This document shows positions 1-12,836 of a DNA stretch of 64,000 bases, in pieces. This stretch comes from Pardosa pseudoannulata (lineage: Eukaryota; Arthropoda; Arachnida; Araneae; Lycosidae). Below the pieces are notes generated by a model that was given only the letters and a program-made list of their open reading frames with translations, was not told where the DNA came from and did not search any database. Made by a program: the position numbers and the translations under genes. Numbering within the stretch: position 1 is the stretch's first letter; each line of letters opens with the position of its first letter. The stretch is taken from assembly GCA_032207245.1 (NCBI GenBank), contig CM063502.1, forward strand, positions 44,602,191 through 44,666,190, in the 5' to 3' direction.

Positions 1-263
1 GTCTATTTGAATCAGTATAAATATTTACCAGTTTTATTTTTAGATCATACTCCATTCCTTTTAGCTTATGAGAATATTGAACTCTTTGGAGTGAAACAAA
101 CATTTTAAAATTGAACTTGATTTAAAACAAATGTAATTTAAACTAAAAAGAAAAATTTTGAAACCTGAAGGAACCATATAAGATTGACCTTAATCCACAT
201 GGTTAAAACATTTTAAAAATGCCTCATCTGAAATTTCAATTTCTTAATTAATTGGATAAAGGA
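1..263. other. AT-rich non-coding DNA
   Basis: No ORF of note, repeat or RNA signature was seen. Confidence 0.5.
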
Positions 264-405
264 TGACCAAATGAGTTGGGTGGTTCACTTCGGTATCAGT
301 TTTAATGGGTTCAAATACTACCAATTCGCATGGATATTCGTAGCCGTTCGGAATAGGCATTTAGCAGTAGGTCCCAGTGTCATGGATATCATGATGTAAA
401 ATATT
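264..405 (+). repeat. tRNA-derived SINE, old copy
   Basis: The right part (about 345-400) carries the block GTAGCCGTT.GGAA..GGC, then AGC.GTAGGTCCC, which recurs on the minus strand at 34176-34349. The left part aligns with the tRNA-like head of that copy: a decayed A-box region (GACCAAATGAGTTGGGTGGTT) and a B-box-like GGGTTCAAAT. The homology was aligned by eye over about 140 bp with several substitutions, so this copy is older than the one at 34176. No target-site duplication was resolved. Confidence 0.6.
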
Positions 406-3400
406 AGACTGAAGCGTCTCAAATCAAGCCAAATCAAAGTTTAATGAAAGTATATAACCTACGTTCGCACATCACAGAATATAGGTGAATTTTGTACATG
501 TTGACTTTTTCTTGTAGTAATATCCTCTTATTACCCTCCTATTATACTCTAATCATATGTTTGGATATCAAAGTAAAGAAAATTGTTAAAAGTTTGTAAG
601 ATTTTTGTTTAGTAATTCCCAACTCAGTATTGATCATGCATGTATAAGGTTTTAGTACCAGCTAGAAAAGATTTGTTCTTAACACAATAACAACATATCA
701 TTATATATAGCTGATAATTCTCCCAGTACTTCAACATTGTACTCGACTGGGAGCTATTCAGAAAAATCTCAGAATCAATTTTAAGCAAAAATTGAATATC
801 CTTAACTAGAAACTCTCACACTTGACCCTTATAAAGGAACTCTTATGTGCATAAATTTAGAAAGGCTTTCAAATCTTTCCTTATTTTGGAATACAAAAGA
901 CTGTGGGCTACTGTTCATCTGCCTGAGTCATATTTTTCATATCACATCATATTTAGTCATATATTAATGCAAGCCACTAAAGACAAACCGAAATATTCAT
1001 TGAAAAATCTATGTATTATTATTCTGGTAAACAAATGCGTATTTTTACTTCATTATTTTTATTTATTAATTTTTGCTGTTATTCATTATTTATTTTTGCA
1101 TTTATTCATTAATTTTTGTAATGTTAAGTGCTTTCGCTAAATTTAAAACGATTCTGCTCGTTTCAGAACATTAAGGACCTATTTTCCCGTACAATTAAGT
1201 TACACGTACATTGAGCCCAACTTTACAACAGCCCAAACTTTAAATATTCTAATAAATTGACAACTAGTTATTTTTTATATAAATTGTATTCTTTTTTATT
1301 TTAGAAAATTTTCTAATTATTAAAATTATTTCTTTTATTACTAAAGAATGTTTCAGTGTTGCGTGTGTGATTGCATTTCTAAAAGTCTTCTAAACATATT
1401 ATTAGTAACAACTATTTTCATCAATTAATTCATGAATTCAAAATTTACTGAAATTAATTGGTGCGATATCTGAAAGTTTTTCAGTTACGATTTATCTATG
1501 GTAAAAGTGTAAAATATATTTATATCAATCTTTTCAAACATTTACTTTATATTTAATTTAACTGTGCAATTTTTGACCCACTTTAAAAACAACTCGAGGA
1601 TTGAAAAGTTTATTCTCGAAGAAAAATAATATGATTTGGTAGTACACATTTACAGAGATATTTATCTCATTTTATCCGTAATTAAGTATAGAAAATATTT
1701 TGTTGTATTGAACAGGGTGAATTAAGTCAACTAAATCTATTAAAACAAATATTGTTATCTCTTACTGAAGCATAATTTATAGAACTGCTGACATCAGCTG
1801 ACCAGAAAAGCCTAAAAATATGTGGCTGGAATATGATATAAGAACCAATTTTTTATAGTTTCTATCAAATGCACCCCAAATAAGCTAAGAGTAATTTTAT
1901 TGGAGCAGTGATTTTGATTTCAGTGTAAAGATAGTCTATAAAAACCCTTGAACTACGTGACTCAAATACTCATAACACATTTCAGAAAAATATTTCACTG
2001 AGATCCGTGAAGCACACAAAAATTATTTTCCTTTTTTACTTCATGCTATTTTTAAACAGTCCATTAAATATTTTTTTTCATATTTTTAGGTACAATGCGA
2101 TATAAAGCTTCGGTTATTATATTACAGAACGTGAATTGTCGAAATATACTCAATCATTTCATAACGAGAAACAAAATTGACGCCTAATATTATGGATTAT
2201 ATGTTAAAAGATAGTACACTCATTGATTCCTTACCAGTAATCAAAAACAAGAAAATATTGAGGTTATTAAAATATATTTTATTTGAGGCTTCATCTTAAA
2301 AGATTACAAAGTATTAAAATCTTTGTGAGTGCCGATAATAGATAATATTAAATGTCTGATTACTCACATTAATGTCATCATGCGGGGGTTCATAGATTAC
2401 TTTTTTCGTCTTTTTAATAAAGTCATCAAGTGGATTTAATATTTTTAAACTTTGTATAATATTAATTTTTCAGAAAAAATACTTAAAACTGGTCGTTTTG
2501 TACAAATTTAAAAAAATCTAATAAAAAAAAATATATGCAGTTTCATACTACATAGTGAAATGTATCAGCAGATTTTTAAAAATAACAACAATGTAAAAAT
2601 TTAAGACTTTATTTACTCAAATCGAAATGTATCGTCCATACGTGCATGTTATTCTTGAATTGTTGTGTGTATTCTGAAATTATCCTAATATGTAAAATCA
2701 CTTATAAGCTTCCATTTGAGTGGAAATTAAATCATTTTGATACCAAAGAACAATTTTTCTGCACTCTAAAATGTTTGAAAATCTTTTATTTTTTTACTGT
2801 ATTAAAAATATATTTTCAAAAATATATCAGAATAATATATAAGTTGAATCTTATACTTTAAAGTATGCACTGCAGGTGATATATTGCATTTTAAGATTGC
2901 AATTGGATTGTGTGTAGGTACATGTTCTAAATTTTAACTTTATAAGTTGGTATCTAATTTTAATTATATATTAATAAATTATTATTCATGTGCTGTGCAT
3001 TTAATAACATTTTTTAAAAGATGAAAGATTATTTTATCTCATATATATAAAGTCTATGTTATCTCATATATATAAATTCTATGTTATCTCATTATATATA
3101 AATAGATGTATATATACTTATATATGTATGGATATTACACTTTATACAAATTGGAGGAAAAGTACCTGAAATTGCAGTTTGTAGGCTACTGTTTTCAGAT
3201 TAACCAAATTAGGAACTGTAAGTTCTGATTTTTGATCTTGATCATTTTTCTGATTTTTATAAATAATTTTACTTAATAAGATTGTACTCTTAAAAACTGT
3301 GAAATTTATATATTCTGTAAATAGTTTCACTAAAATTTGATAAAAAAAAAGAACTAAAAACATCAAATCTTAAAAAAATAATTGCTTGCATCCACAAAAT

Positions 3401-4030
3401 ATACATAAAATTTCTTTAATTCTGATAGTTGCATCTCTGATATCTTAATTTTCGTATCATGTAACCCGTTACTGTTGTTATTACTATTATTATTTTTTAC
3501 TTATTCCATTCTGTTCTGCACAAACTCAAGCCCCCTTATCTTTAAGCTCTTCAACGTTTTAATATCTCATCTTTATCATAGCCAATATCAATCCTACAGT
3601 TTGTATTCATCAATTTCCTAGTTATCTCTGATCTAGAGAGCTTCACTCAGGAAGTTCAGACACTTTAGCTTCCAATGCGATTTACACAAATCCACACGGT
3701 TTGCCTTCTAGTTACCAAATTTTGAATAGACAGTGTTTGATTCCTTTAAAAGGTCTCTGTCGATATTAAAATCATTTCTGTACTCTGTATAAAGTAAAAT
3801 CAAAGTATAATGAGTTTTATCTTTCCCTACACATGACACTTCTTGAATTCTTCAAAAATTTAATATCTACCAAGAAAATTCCAATTAAAAATTTTGATGT
3901 ACTTCTAAAATACTTCTAAATACCTGTACACTGACTGCATAGTTTAGTCAAATAAGCAAATCATTTACATGTTATAAATATTTTTTTAAAATTTTGAGTA
4001 CAATGTCAATTTTGTTCATCTTCTGCAACC
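406..4030. other. AT-rich non-coding DNA
   Basis: ORFs at 847-1140, 2646-2861 and 3142-3366 (minus) are rich in F, I, Y, K and L and have no recognisable domain. I take them as chance ORFs. A short degenerate tandem of ATCTCATATATATAAA-type units lies at about 3035-3115. Confidence 0.5.
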
Positions 4031-4089
4031 GGGGGGGGGGGGGGGAAGGGGGGGAAAGGGGGGGGGGGGGGGGGGGGGGGGGGGGGAAA

Positions 4090-4166
<77 letters not shown>

Positions 4167-4237
4167 GAGGGGGGGGGGTGGGGGGAAAAAAAAAAAAAAA
4201 AGGGGGGGGGGGGGGGGGGGGGGGGGGAAAAAAAAAA

Positions 4238-4328
<91 letters not shown>

Positions 4329-4332
4329 AAAA
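4031..4332. repeat. Poly-G tract with A-run interruptions (probable artefact)
   Basis: About 300 bases are almost only G, broken by short A runs (longest near 4186-4201 and 4228-4237) and two T. No simple duplication or codon structure is visible. The ORFs across it on both strands (poly-Gly and poly-Pro) are meaningless. Such a long G homopolymer is unusual for an AT-rich animal genome. It may be a base-calling or gap-filling artefact, since two-colour chemistry reports no signal as G. A true G-tract able to form quadruplexes is the alternative. Confidence 0.85.
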
Positions 4333-4779
4333 CGTATTATGATTTTTATTTAGGTGTACATTTTTGTAAGCAAACATTTTATGTTCATTTAAATTATGGA
4401 TAAAAAGTGCAATGAAGTAGGGGGATATTACGTAGCAACTAAATTATTTCAATCCATTTAGGAAAAAATTTTCTGGTGGATATAAAAGGAAATTAATCTA
4501 TAAGTATTTTCAAATTTAAATGTCCTTTTAAATTTTTAATAGTAAGTACTCCAATGTCACCTAGCAGGCAATGTATATTAGTAATCCATAAAAAAAATTG
4601 CATTCCGTGAATTTATATTTAGTAAGATATGAGAAGCCAATAACTATTGAAATTTCTTTCTCTATTTCTTGTGGAAATGTGTTGATACTCCTGTAAAGGG
4701 TAGTATCAACCATCAATAGCAATAAATGTGAACAGTACTGTGATATCAATTATGTACAGAGCTTCAAAGTTACATGAGG
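4333..4779. other. AT-rich non-coding DNA
   Basis: Nothing recognisable. The minus-strand ORF at 4561-4749 has no domain. Confidence 0.5.
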
Positions 4780-5155
4780 GAAATTTTAGTAAATATCCCT
4801 CTAGAGAAACCTAACCCCTCGATACAATAGCAACCATTTTTCCAAGAGAAGTCATATGATTATAGATGCATACGACACTAACCATTCAACCATAATAACA
4901 AATGGGGACCTCACAGTTGTTTCAAATACTGTATACAGTATAAATGTTACATAAAGTAAGGCATTCTAGTAAATCATCTTCCAGAATTCCAGTTTCTTAA
5001 AGCTATAGAATTGATCTTACCAAGAGAATTATAATAATTTCTGGACGTACACTACACTAATCAGTCAACCACAACAACAAATTGTAGACCTCACTGTAAT
5101 TTCAAATTCTGTATACAGTTTTAAACTTACATAAAGTAGGGGATTCTAGTAAAAA
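4780..5155. repeat. Two-unit tandem duplication, about 190 bp per unit
   Basis: Unit 1 (about 4780-4965) and unit 2 (about 4966-5155) share a series of blocks in the same order: a TTCTAGTAAA-like start, CCAAGAGAA, a CACTAACCATTCAACC-like block, AACAAAT.G.GACCTCAC, CTGTATACAGT and TTACATAAAGTA.GG.ATTCTAGTAAA. Divergence between units is substantial, so the duplication is old. Confidence 0.6.
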
Positions 5156-8100
5156 TTACTTTATTGCGAATGCATCAAGGATACATCAAGATGCAGTTTA
5201 TATAAGATGTATATTTGAGAAGCCTTCTACAATATTGCTTTACTGCTTTTTTGAAGAAATATTTATAATTCCTCCCCAATCTGAAATGTTTATATTTTAA
5301 TTCCCATATTAGTAGTTTTTTTTATTTTAATTCTTATTGGGATTGTCGTTATAATTTTATTGCTATTGATGAAGCATGTTTGTAGAGTGAGTTTTAGACT
5401 TATTTTAATTCAAAAATATACATTTTTTGTATGGTTAGCCTAATGACTATTATCTCAGACCAGAAACAATGCAGTAATTATATCCTGCTCTTCAAGATCT
5501 CATGCAATATCTACCATTAATTTCTTGAAGAAAAGTTCTATAATCAGTTTCTTACAGAAAACTTCTATTCCGAAGTAAGATAATTAAATCCTTATGGATA
5601 ATTTCTGTAATTAATTTCTTATAGCAAAATATTCTCTTCTTTTACATTTATTATCCTAAATTTTTGTGATATATACATTATTAAAACTGGAAGGTTACCT
5701 TTAGAAAACTACCATATGACATCACACAAACAATCGTGACAAATAATGAATTAGAAATCCGTAATTGTTTATTTAAAAGTTTGTTATGAGCGTGTTTACT
5801 AAATATTCGTCTATGGTTTATGCAACAGCTTACCGGAATGCCAGTATAAATGTGCTTTGCATGCATACTTCATGATAAACGAAACAGAATAATGAGGAAA
5901 ATGACAACTTTAATCAATTAAAAATGAACTTATTTTTCGGCTCTATTTAGCATGAACTTTGATTTGGAACAAAATAGTGTGTTGAATAGATTACCCAAAT
6001 GAGGAAAGTTAGAATGTTAGAGTTCCTACAGTATCTCTTTTCCTATTTGTTTTCTTTGTGCAAAGAAAAGGAAGTATCGTCGTTGAAACTTTTGGTGTTG
6101 AGATTTTAACGGAAATACCTATTTTGACAAATCCTGAATCCGTATTGACTAGTTTAAGCTTACAATGTACCCATTGTAACCACACTTGAAAGGCCTTTGA
6201 CTATTTTTGTCGTGACGTCTGTACTTCAACATATATTTCACATTCCTTAAAATCATATAACCTTTGAATGTTATAATTTGATATGTAAGCTTTTTGTTGC
6301 ATATATTTGTATACCTCTCTTTTTTATTGCAATCAGATTTTATAGAACGAATCATTTAATTATAACAAATATCACCCAGATGATCACCGACTATGACAAT
6401 ATACGCAACAGTACGAAAGCAGATGTAACAATGGTATTTAAGCAGTTAAAAGTATGCCTTTCAAGATAACTGATACGGAGTAAGGGTAGTACAATAATCA
6501 ATGAAATGTTCTGTTTTTGACGAAACATATATATAAAGAAAAACCTATATGACGGATATTGACTCTCAATGTCCCTTTAATGGACCATTTCTTCGATGGT
6601 ATCACAGTAACTGACGAAACCTACCAATTGCACCAACATTTTTGTAGCACAGTTGATGAAGGGATGTGGATCATAAATGAGACTTTTTCCCCTCACTTCA
6701 TATGTTAAGTAAAATATAATGCCTTTTGCCTGAAATCAATTGCCCGTTAAGGACCCAAAACTTGGCCACCAACACGTGATCTTACGCCTTGAGAGTACTA
6801 ACTACAGGGTTAAGACACTAGTTAATGTTAACAAACCTACAGACTTAAAACTTAAGATCCAGTGTAGAATATCACCAATGATGAACATCAATAGTTTGAT
6901 AAAACTTAAAAACTTATTATCTTTTTTCTCTCTTTAGACTTTTGGTAAACCGTATATTTTTAGTACAAACTATTACTAACAGGTCTTTTAAAAACAAAAT
7001 TGATATATTATGTATTTTAAAATATATTAATTTGAGCTAACTTTATTTTACATGTTATAAACAAAAAGTTGGTAGATTTCAAAGTGATTTGATGATAAGA
7101 AATTTGCACATTCCATTTCACGTATTCAAAAAATATCAATACGGTTATTTTGGTGGAATAATTTAAAGTATCTGTTATTTCTAACTTAATGAAATATGCA
7201 AGTAATAATGCTTTTACTTATAAAATGCTAAATATTAAGCAACTTTTTCATGATATTCTTTTTTTATCGTATTCATTATCCAAGATTTCAAATTTTAAAC
7301 TTTATATCTATTAACTTAAAATTTTGTTTCCTGAAGCATTAAAAGACATTATATATTTGCATTACACGTCTATAATTTTAACATTATACATTTGCAAGTA
7401 CTATATATAATTTAAAAGCTTCGCTTATGATATTTCATTTTTTAAATACTGCTCTAATATTTTTAAATAGTAATATTTACTTCATTCTGTTCAAGTTTTG
7501 AGAATTTTAGAGACATTTTAAATATTTTTCATTTTTCCAAGATGTTATTTAGCAAAAACAGTATATGTTTTAAAAATAATAAACGCAATCCTGAAAGTAA
7601 AGAAAATGTTGAAATATCTCACATAATCGTGGTTAGTTATTCTTTAAATATTTTTCTATTTCATAGAAAATAAAATGTGTTTTAATATTTTGAAGAGTAA
7701 GAGAAAAAGTTTTCTGCATCCCATTGTCTTTAAATACATTTATTTTCAAACATTTATAATTATTTGGTTCCGACAGTATATTTTACGATTTTTCATAATT
7801 TCGGCAGCAAATTTTCCAGTATATTTTAGGTGTTCTTTAAAAAATTAAATGCGGAGAAATATAAGTTAACAGGAAATCTCTTTTTTAAAAAATAAAAAAA
7901 CTGGAAAATTTATATGGTTAAGTGCTCTGTTGAGAATTGTTCTTGGTCAGATTAACAATTATCGAAGCTGAATTGAAAAGATGACAATTTTCCACTTAAA
8001 TTCCATCATGAGAGATAAATATGATTTAAATGTCTTACACTTCACAAACTCTTTTAATTCAGTCTCTACCTGATGCTTGAAAGAAAAAAAATGCATTTAG

Positions 8101-9559
8101 AGGAAATAGCAAAGAAAGAAAGTTTTATTCTTTTTATTATCATCTTAGAGCTATAAAAGAGAAAGTTTTCATTATTTTCTGGTTCAATAATTATATTCTT
8201 GAATGCAAAGAACGAAAGTTTGTGAATAATGCTATGTATTTGACACAGTATTGGTGCTTACTAGAATTAAAAAGAAAAATATTTTAAAAGTTTTCTTGCT
8301 ATTTCTACTATTCATGTATAATTTGTTTTTATATTCGTTACACGCTTTCACTCTGAAGACATTATAAAGGAAAAAATAGTTGCATTAACATATAAATAAG
8401 TATATAAAAAATATATCTGAGAATGAAATCTTATCTTTCTTTCTCTACGAGTTTTATCTAACATTTATTCAAAGATTAGTCATGGCAATTACATGCGAAG
8501 AGGAATTTGATAAAAACATCTTTATTGAGAATGCCTGTATAGTTATAGCTGATTCTCATAATTTTTAACAGCCTAAATATTACTGTCAATTACTTCAGTT
8601 TTGAGTACAATACTTTCCACATACCTTGGCATAGAAAATCTGTAAGTATGCTGTATAAAATCTAGTATATTTTTATTTACCTAAGAAAAGCATGAAAGAA
8701 ACTAAAAAGTGCTAACATAAGGTGATTTAAAAATGACTTTTTGCTATAACATCTGTATTACTAATTTTACAGCATTTTGAATTACTGCCCCTTTCAAAAT
8801 TCCCCTTCTTTCTCATTGGCAGTACCACTCTTTCCCAACAATTATTATTGTTCTAGTTAGTTTCGTGGACCACACTTTCTGCAATACAGTGCAACTCTCT
8901 TGTGAGAATAAATGTCCTGAAACTGATATTTGAATAACAAATGGCATATTTCAAAGTGAACAAGAGATTAGGGATTATGGATATAAAGACAGTCCAAGTT
9001 TAATAAATAACTTAGGATAAGCAGTTCCGCATCAGCTAATGCATTGCCTAGTGTACTAGACAAGTCTCAGTTTCCTGCAATTCAGGGCTCTTGCTGCCCA
9101 GTGCAGACATAAAACAGTCTAAACTCCTCAGTACTCCCTTAGTACAAATTATTATTTATCTTGTAGACTCGGAGCTCAAGTTGATAGGCAATACATTTCC
9201 AATCAAAAAGACACAACCCAAATCTCCTTGATTTTTGAAGGCGATTCTCAACAACTTTCTGTTCTTTTTTTGGTATTCATAGTAATCACTGATTTGTATT
9301 TGATACACTCAATCCTCTGAAACCGTATTCTTTGTAAAGAAATTGGAATATCTTTGTAAAAGATTTGCAAATTTTGTATCGTAATTTTACATACAGATGT
9401 GTTGTTCTTTCTGTTCTCTCAATTGAGCCTTAAAATGAATAATGTGTAAACGTGACCACTTTAGCGGCTGTAGCTCGACAACAAGTAGACATGAAACACG
9501 AAACAAGTATTTTTTCTCAGTAATCACTATCTGATTCTTGTGTAGTTTTCAGTGCTATT
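5156..9559. other. AT-rich non-coding DNA
   Basis: No gene or transposon was recognised apart from the weak zinc-finger-like fragment at 6149-6260, listed separately. A less AT-rich stretch at about 8780-9260 may be an old unclassified insertion, but its six-frame reading gave nothing familiar. Confidence 0.4.
6149..6260 (-). pseudogene. Possible C2H2 zinc-finger fragment
   Basis: On the minus strand a 68-residue ORF (6149-6355) ends with residues resembling a zinc-finger linker and the start of a finger: RRHDKNSQRPFKCGYNGY. This compares with the C2H2 pattern H-x-linker-RPFKC-x2-C. The second zinc-binding cysteine would be the N in CGYN, and the finger is cut by a stop 7 residues later. Upstream residues could be the tail of a previous finger (LKYRRH). 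The match is short and may be chance. If real, it is a decayed exon or retrocopy fragment. Confidence 0.3.
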
Positions 9560-9664
9560 TCAAAAGAGAGGGAGAAAAAGATAAAGAAAGAGACAAAGAG
9601 AAAGTGAGAAAAAGAGAAAAGAGATAGAGTGAGAGATAAAGCAAAAAAAGAGAAACAGAGAGTG
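9560..9664. repeat. Polypurine (GA-rich) tract
   Basis: About 105 bases of almost pure A and G on the plus strand (GAGAGGGAGAAAAAGATAAA and similar). It is simple-sequence DNA with no coding signal. Confidence 0.8.
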
Positions 9665-9991
9665 TTTTATCTCCCTGTTACTAGTAGTGATTTCTCTAAT
9701 GATTTTTAGAATGAAGCTAATGTAATGTATTAGAAAATATCATTGCATTGTAGGTTGAATGTGATGATTTGTGACTCATACAATACTTTTCCATTGCTGT
9801 TTGCACCAATAAAATATACTTTTTAAAGTCCTTTTTTAAAGAATTTTTTGAGAGTGTGTATACAAAATATCTAGTCTTATAAAAGTATTTCTTCAGTAAT
9901 ATCTACTACGGAAGCTCTGGCTGCAGTGATATAGAAAATAACAGAAAATAGATTTTAGAATATTTTTCATTTTATCAGTTATTGAGAATTC

Positions 9992-10100
<109 letters not shown>

Positions 10101-10724
10101 TACCTCGTATCATATTATACCTCGAATAATAGATAATAAAAGACCGTTGTACTTAATATATTTAACCTTTGAAGAATTACATTTGGGATTTCTAAAAAAA
10201 TTGCAGGTATCCAAACAGTATGATATTCATTTTCGTTTAACATTGAAAATGCTGAGAAATATATTTTTTCATTGTAGCTGGGAATACAGAGAATTATCTT
10301 TATGTCTATCAAGGCTAAAAAACTGTTATTCATATAGTATCACCTGAAGAGCTACTCAGAAACATATGTAAAATTATTTCCACTGCTTTCTAATTATTTT
10401 GATACTCAATAGTCATTGGGTTAAGTATATCATTTATTGAGAATCCATTTATAAAGCCTTTAAAAATAACATAGTTAAAAAAATTAATTAGGTATTTTAA
10501 TAATTATTGAAATGTCATTTTATATAACCAGAACATTCATTTAGTTTAACGAACACATACAAGATCTGTACAATAGTAAAAGGTAGGTAAATTGAAAGAT
10601 CAATAATAGAAAACGTTTGATTTTCTATGTCATCATTTTCCTCAACTATTCTTACTTTTTACTGACCCATTACAAAATGTTATGGGTGCATTAGCTTGAT
10701 AAAGTTTACTACTATATATATATA
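10101..10724. other. AT-rich non-coding DNA
   Basis: No recognisable gene or repeat. Confidence 0.5.
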
Positions 10725-11800
10725 CAATGAAGAATCATTCCATTTATAAAAATAGGCTATCCCAGGAAGAAAACCACTGCTCTTGCGCGAACGATGTCGG
10801 CGTGTATAAAGCATTGTCTTTCCAAACTTGGTGTGATTAGTGGCATAATGTGAAAAACAGCTGATTTATTGTACTTCGATAAAGGACAAAGCATTATGGC
10901 TTATCAACTGAGAACATCAGTATCAGAAACTAGCGGGGTGTTCACGTGCAGGTTCTGCGAGCACATATCGAAAGTGGTGTAAGTATGGTAAAAAGATAAG
11001 TCTGGTCATCGGTGTATCTTCCACGGCGCATTCATTCCAGAGGACAGTGGAGATTGATACACATTGTTCGCCATGACTAAAGAGCTATAACAGCCGAAAT
11101 CACTAACAGCTACAATGGTGGTGACACAGACAGTGTTTCTTACCACACTGTGCAGCGTACAATGCTGCGCATGGGTATACATACATGCCCCGAAACATGT
11201 CTCTGTACTGGCGGCACGTCATAGCCAGATCCGTCTGCAATGGGCCGAGAAACATCGGAATTAGACATTAGAAAAATGGAAGAAAGTTCAGCTGATTCAT
11301 CATATCGACGGGTGTGTGCGAATACACCGATTTCCATTGGATTCTCTGGCTACCGGGTGAACCGTTGGACGGAGACAAGCTGGTAGCTGGGGTATTATAA
11401 TATGGGCAATGATTTCATGGAGCACATTAGAACAATTAATCCTCATAGAACAATACCAGACGTATAAGCACTACGTGAACATCGTTGTAGATCAGATTCA
11501 CCCATTTATGACAACAGTACTTCCAGCGTCTAATGGGGGTTTACCAACAGTATAATGCGCCATGTTCTAAGGGTCGAAACACCAGGGAGTGGTTCGTCCC
11601 GTAAAACATGACACGAAACATTCCAGTGAGTTTCAAGTCATGTATTGACATTTAAATTTACCTGGCATTAATCCAATAGATCATTTGTGTTCCCACCTGG
11701 AAAATATAACCATGCTACCTTAATGTGAGGGAATTGCAGAACCAGTAGGTAAGCGCTTGGTACCAGTTATCTCAGACTACCTATCACCACCGTGTGGAGT
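10725..11800 (+). pseudogene. Tc1-like transposase relic (copy 1)
   Basis: About 1.1 kb reads, in broken plus-strand frames, as a Tc1/mariner DD34E transposase. The frame near 11140-11330 gives WAEKHRN.TLEKWKK followed by HHIDGCVRIHR, matching the family block of WAreHrnWtle-W, the catalytic D region and G-RVWVRR. Near 11658-11691 the sequence reads LPGINPIDHL, the equivalent of the family motif WPgnSPDLNPIEHLW with substitutions. Many stops and frameshifts mean it cannot be active. The N-terminal half (10750-11000) aligns by eye with the copy at 21350-22030, including ACATATCGAAAGTGGTG. Terminal inverted repeats were not resolved. Confidence 0.75.
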
Positions 11801-12472
11801 ATATATATACATATATATGCAGGAAGTAAAAGGAAGTTCTGACTGATGATGAAACTTATCGTGATGCAGATGGCATTTTTTCTCTCTATATTAAAATTTT
11901 AATTGATGAACAGACGGATACTTAAATTATGTTCCCCTTAACGAACGAGATTCGTCTAAGGGTTCATATCTGTGAAACTAATAAAAAAAGTATTCCATAT
12001 ATTATGATTTAATAACAAATTATTCAAGACAATTTCTGACTATTGCTGTATATTTCATTATTTTTAAGATGATACGAAACTGCACTACCGATTTTCAAAA
12101 TGTTTAATTCTTATTTGAACCCTTAATAAGTTAATCTAAAATGTTAAAATATTTAAGACATAGTTTTCTACTGTAAAATAATAAAAAAGCAGACAAATTT
12201 ATTTAAAACTAAAGTTCTGTAACACGTTTCTATAAAAATGCTTCCAATCAATTGCATATGAATCAGTTTCCTTCATATTTTTACTATTTTTTGAACATTT
12301 ATATGCAAACATAACTAGGTCATCAATTTCACTTATGTAAATCAAAATCTATACAAAATACGAGGTGTATGTTTTAAAAAATTACCTTTATAAAGTTAAA
12401 ACATACAATTTTACTTTTCTTACGAGTTTCATTTTTAAAATGTATCCTTAAATTAATCTATTTAAACACAAT
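11801..12472. other. AT-rich non-coding DNA
   Basis: No recognisable gene or repeat. Confidence 0.5.
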
Positions 12473-12836
12473 TTGCACTTATATGAAGTCACTTGTTTTA
12501 TCGTAGAACAAGCTTTTGAATTCTTTCTTTATGGAAATTTGTCGCCTGGTTACGTTGAGGTCAAAAGTATGGTAATGTGCCCCTCAGTCAATATTTTCTG
12601 GCTCCAACGAGTTGTCTCTCCTCAAGATGTGGCTTTTATAGAATTGGGACAAAACAATAAAATTCTTCAGGGTTTGTCTAGCGCAGGGTATTTCAAATAA
12701 TGATAAGAGTGGAGGCACATAACCAAGCATGTAGCCAGTGAGTAAGCAGAAGATTTATATGAAGACGGAGTTGAAAAGCTGGTTCAGAGATATGACAAAT
12801 GCTTGATATTAGTGGAAATAATGTTAAAAAAGTAAA
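12473..12836 (+). pseudogene. Possible transposase C-terminal relic (mariner-like)
   Basis: One plus-strand frame holds a 75-residue ORF (12473-12700). After stops the same frame reads EDLYEDGVEKLVQRYDKCL (12749-12805) and then shifts frame to DISGNNVKK. The tail resembles a G-(I/V)-x-KLV-R-(Y/W)-DKC-x8-YVEK ending that I associate from memory with arthropod mariner-type transposases. The 75-residue part is not recognised. Stops and a frameshift make it a relic. Identification is tentative. Confidence 0.35.

Noticed and set aside
847..1140. 97-residue ORF with membrane-like composition
   Set aside because: F/I/L/Y richness follows from AT-rich DNA; no motif or neighbouring exon supports a gene.
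3994..4377. Poly-Gly and poly-Pro ORFs on both strands
   Set aside because: They are translations of the poly-G tract and have no protein character.
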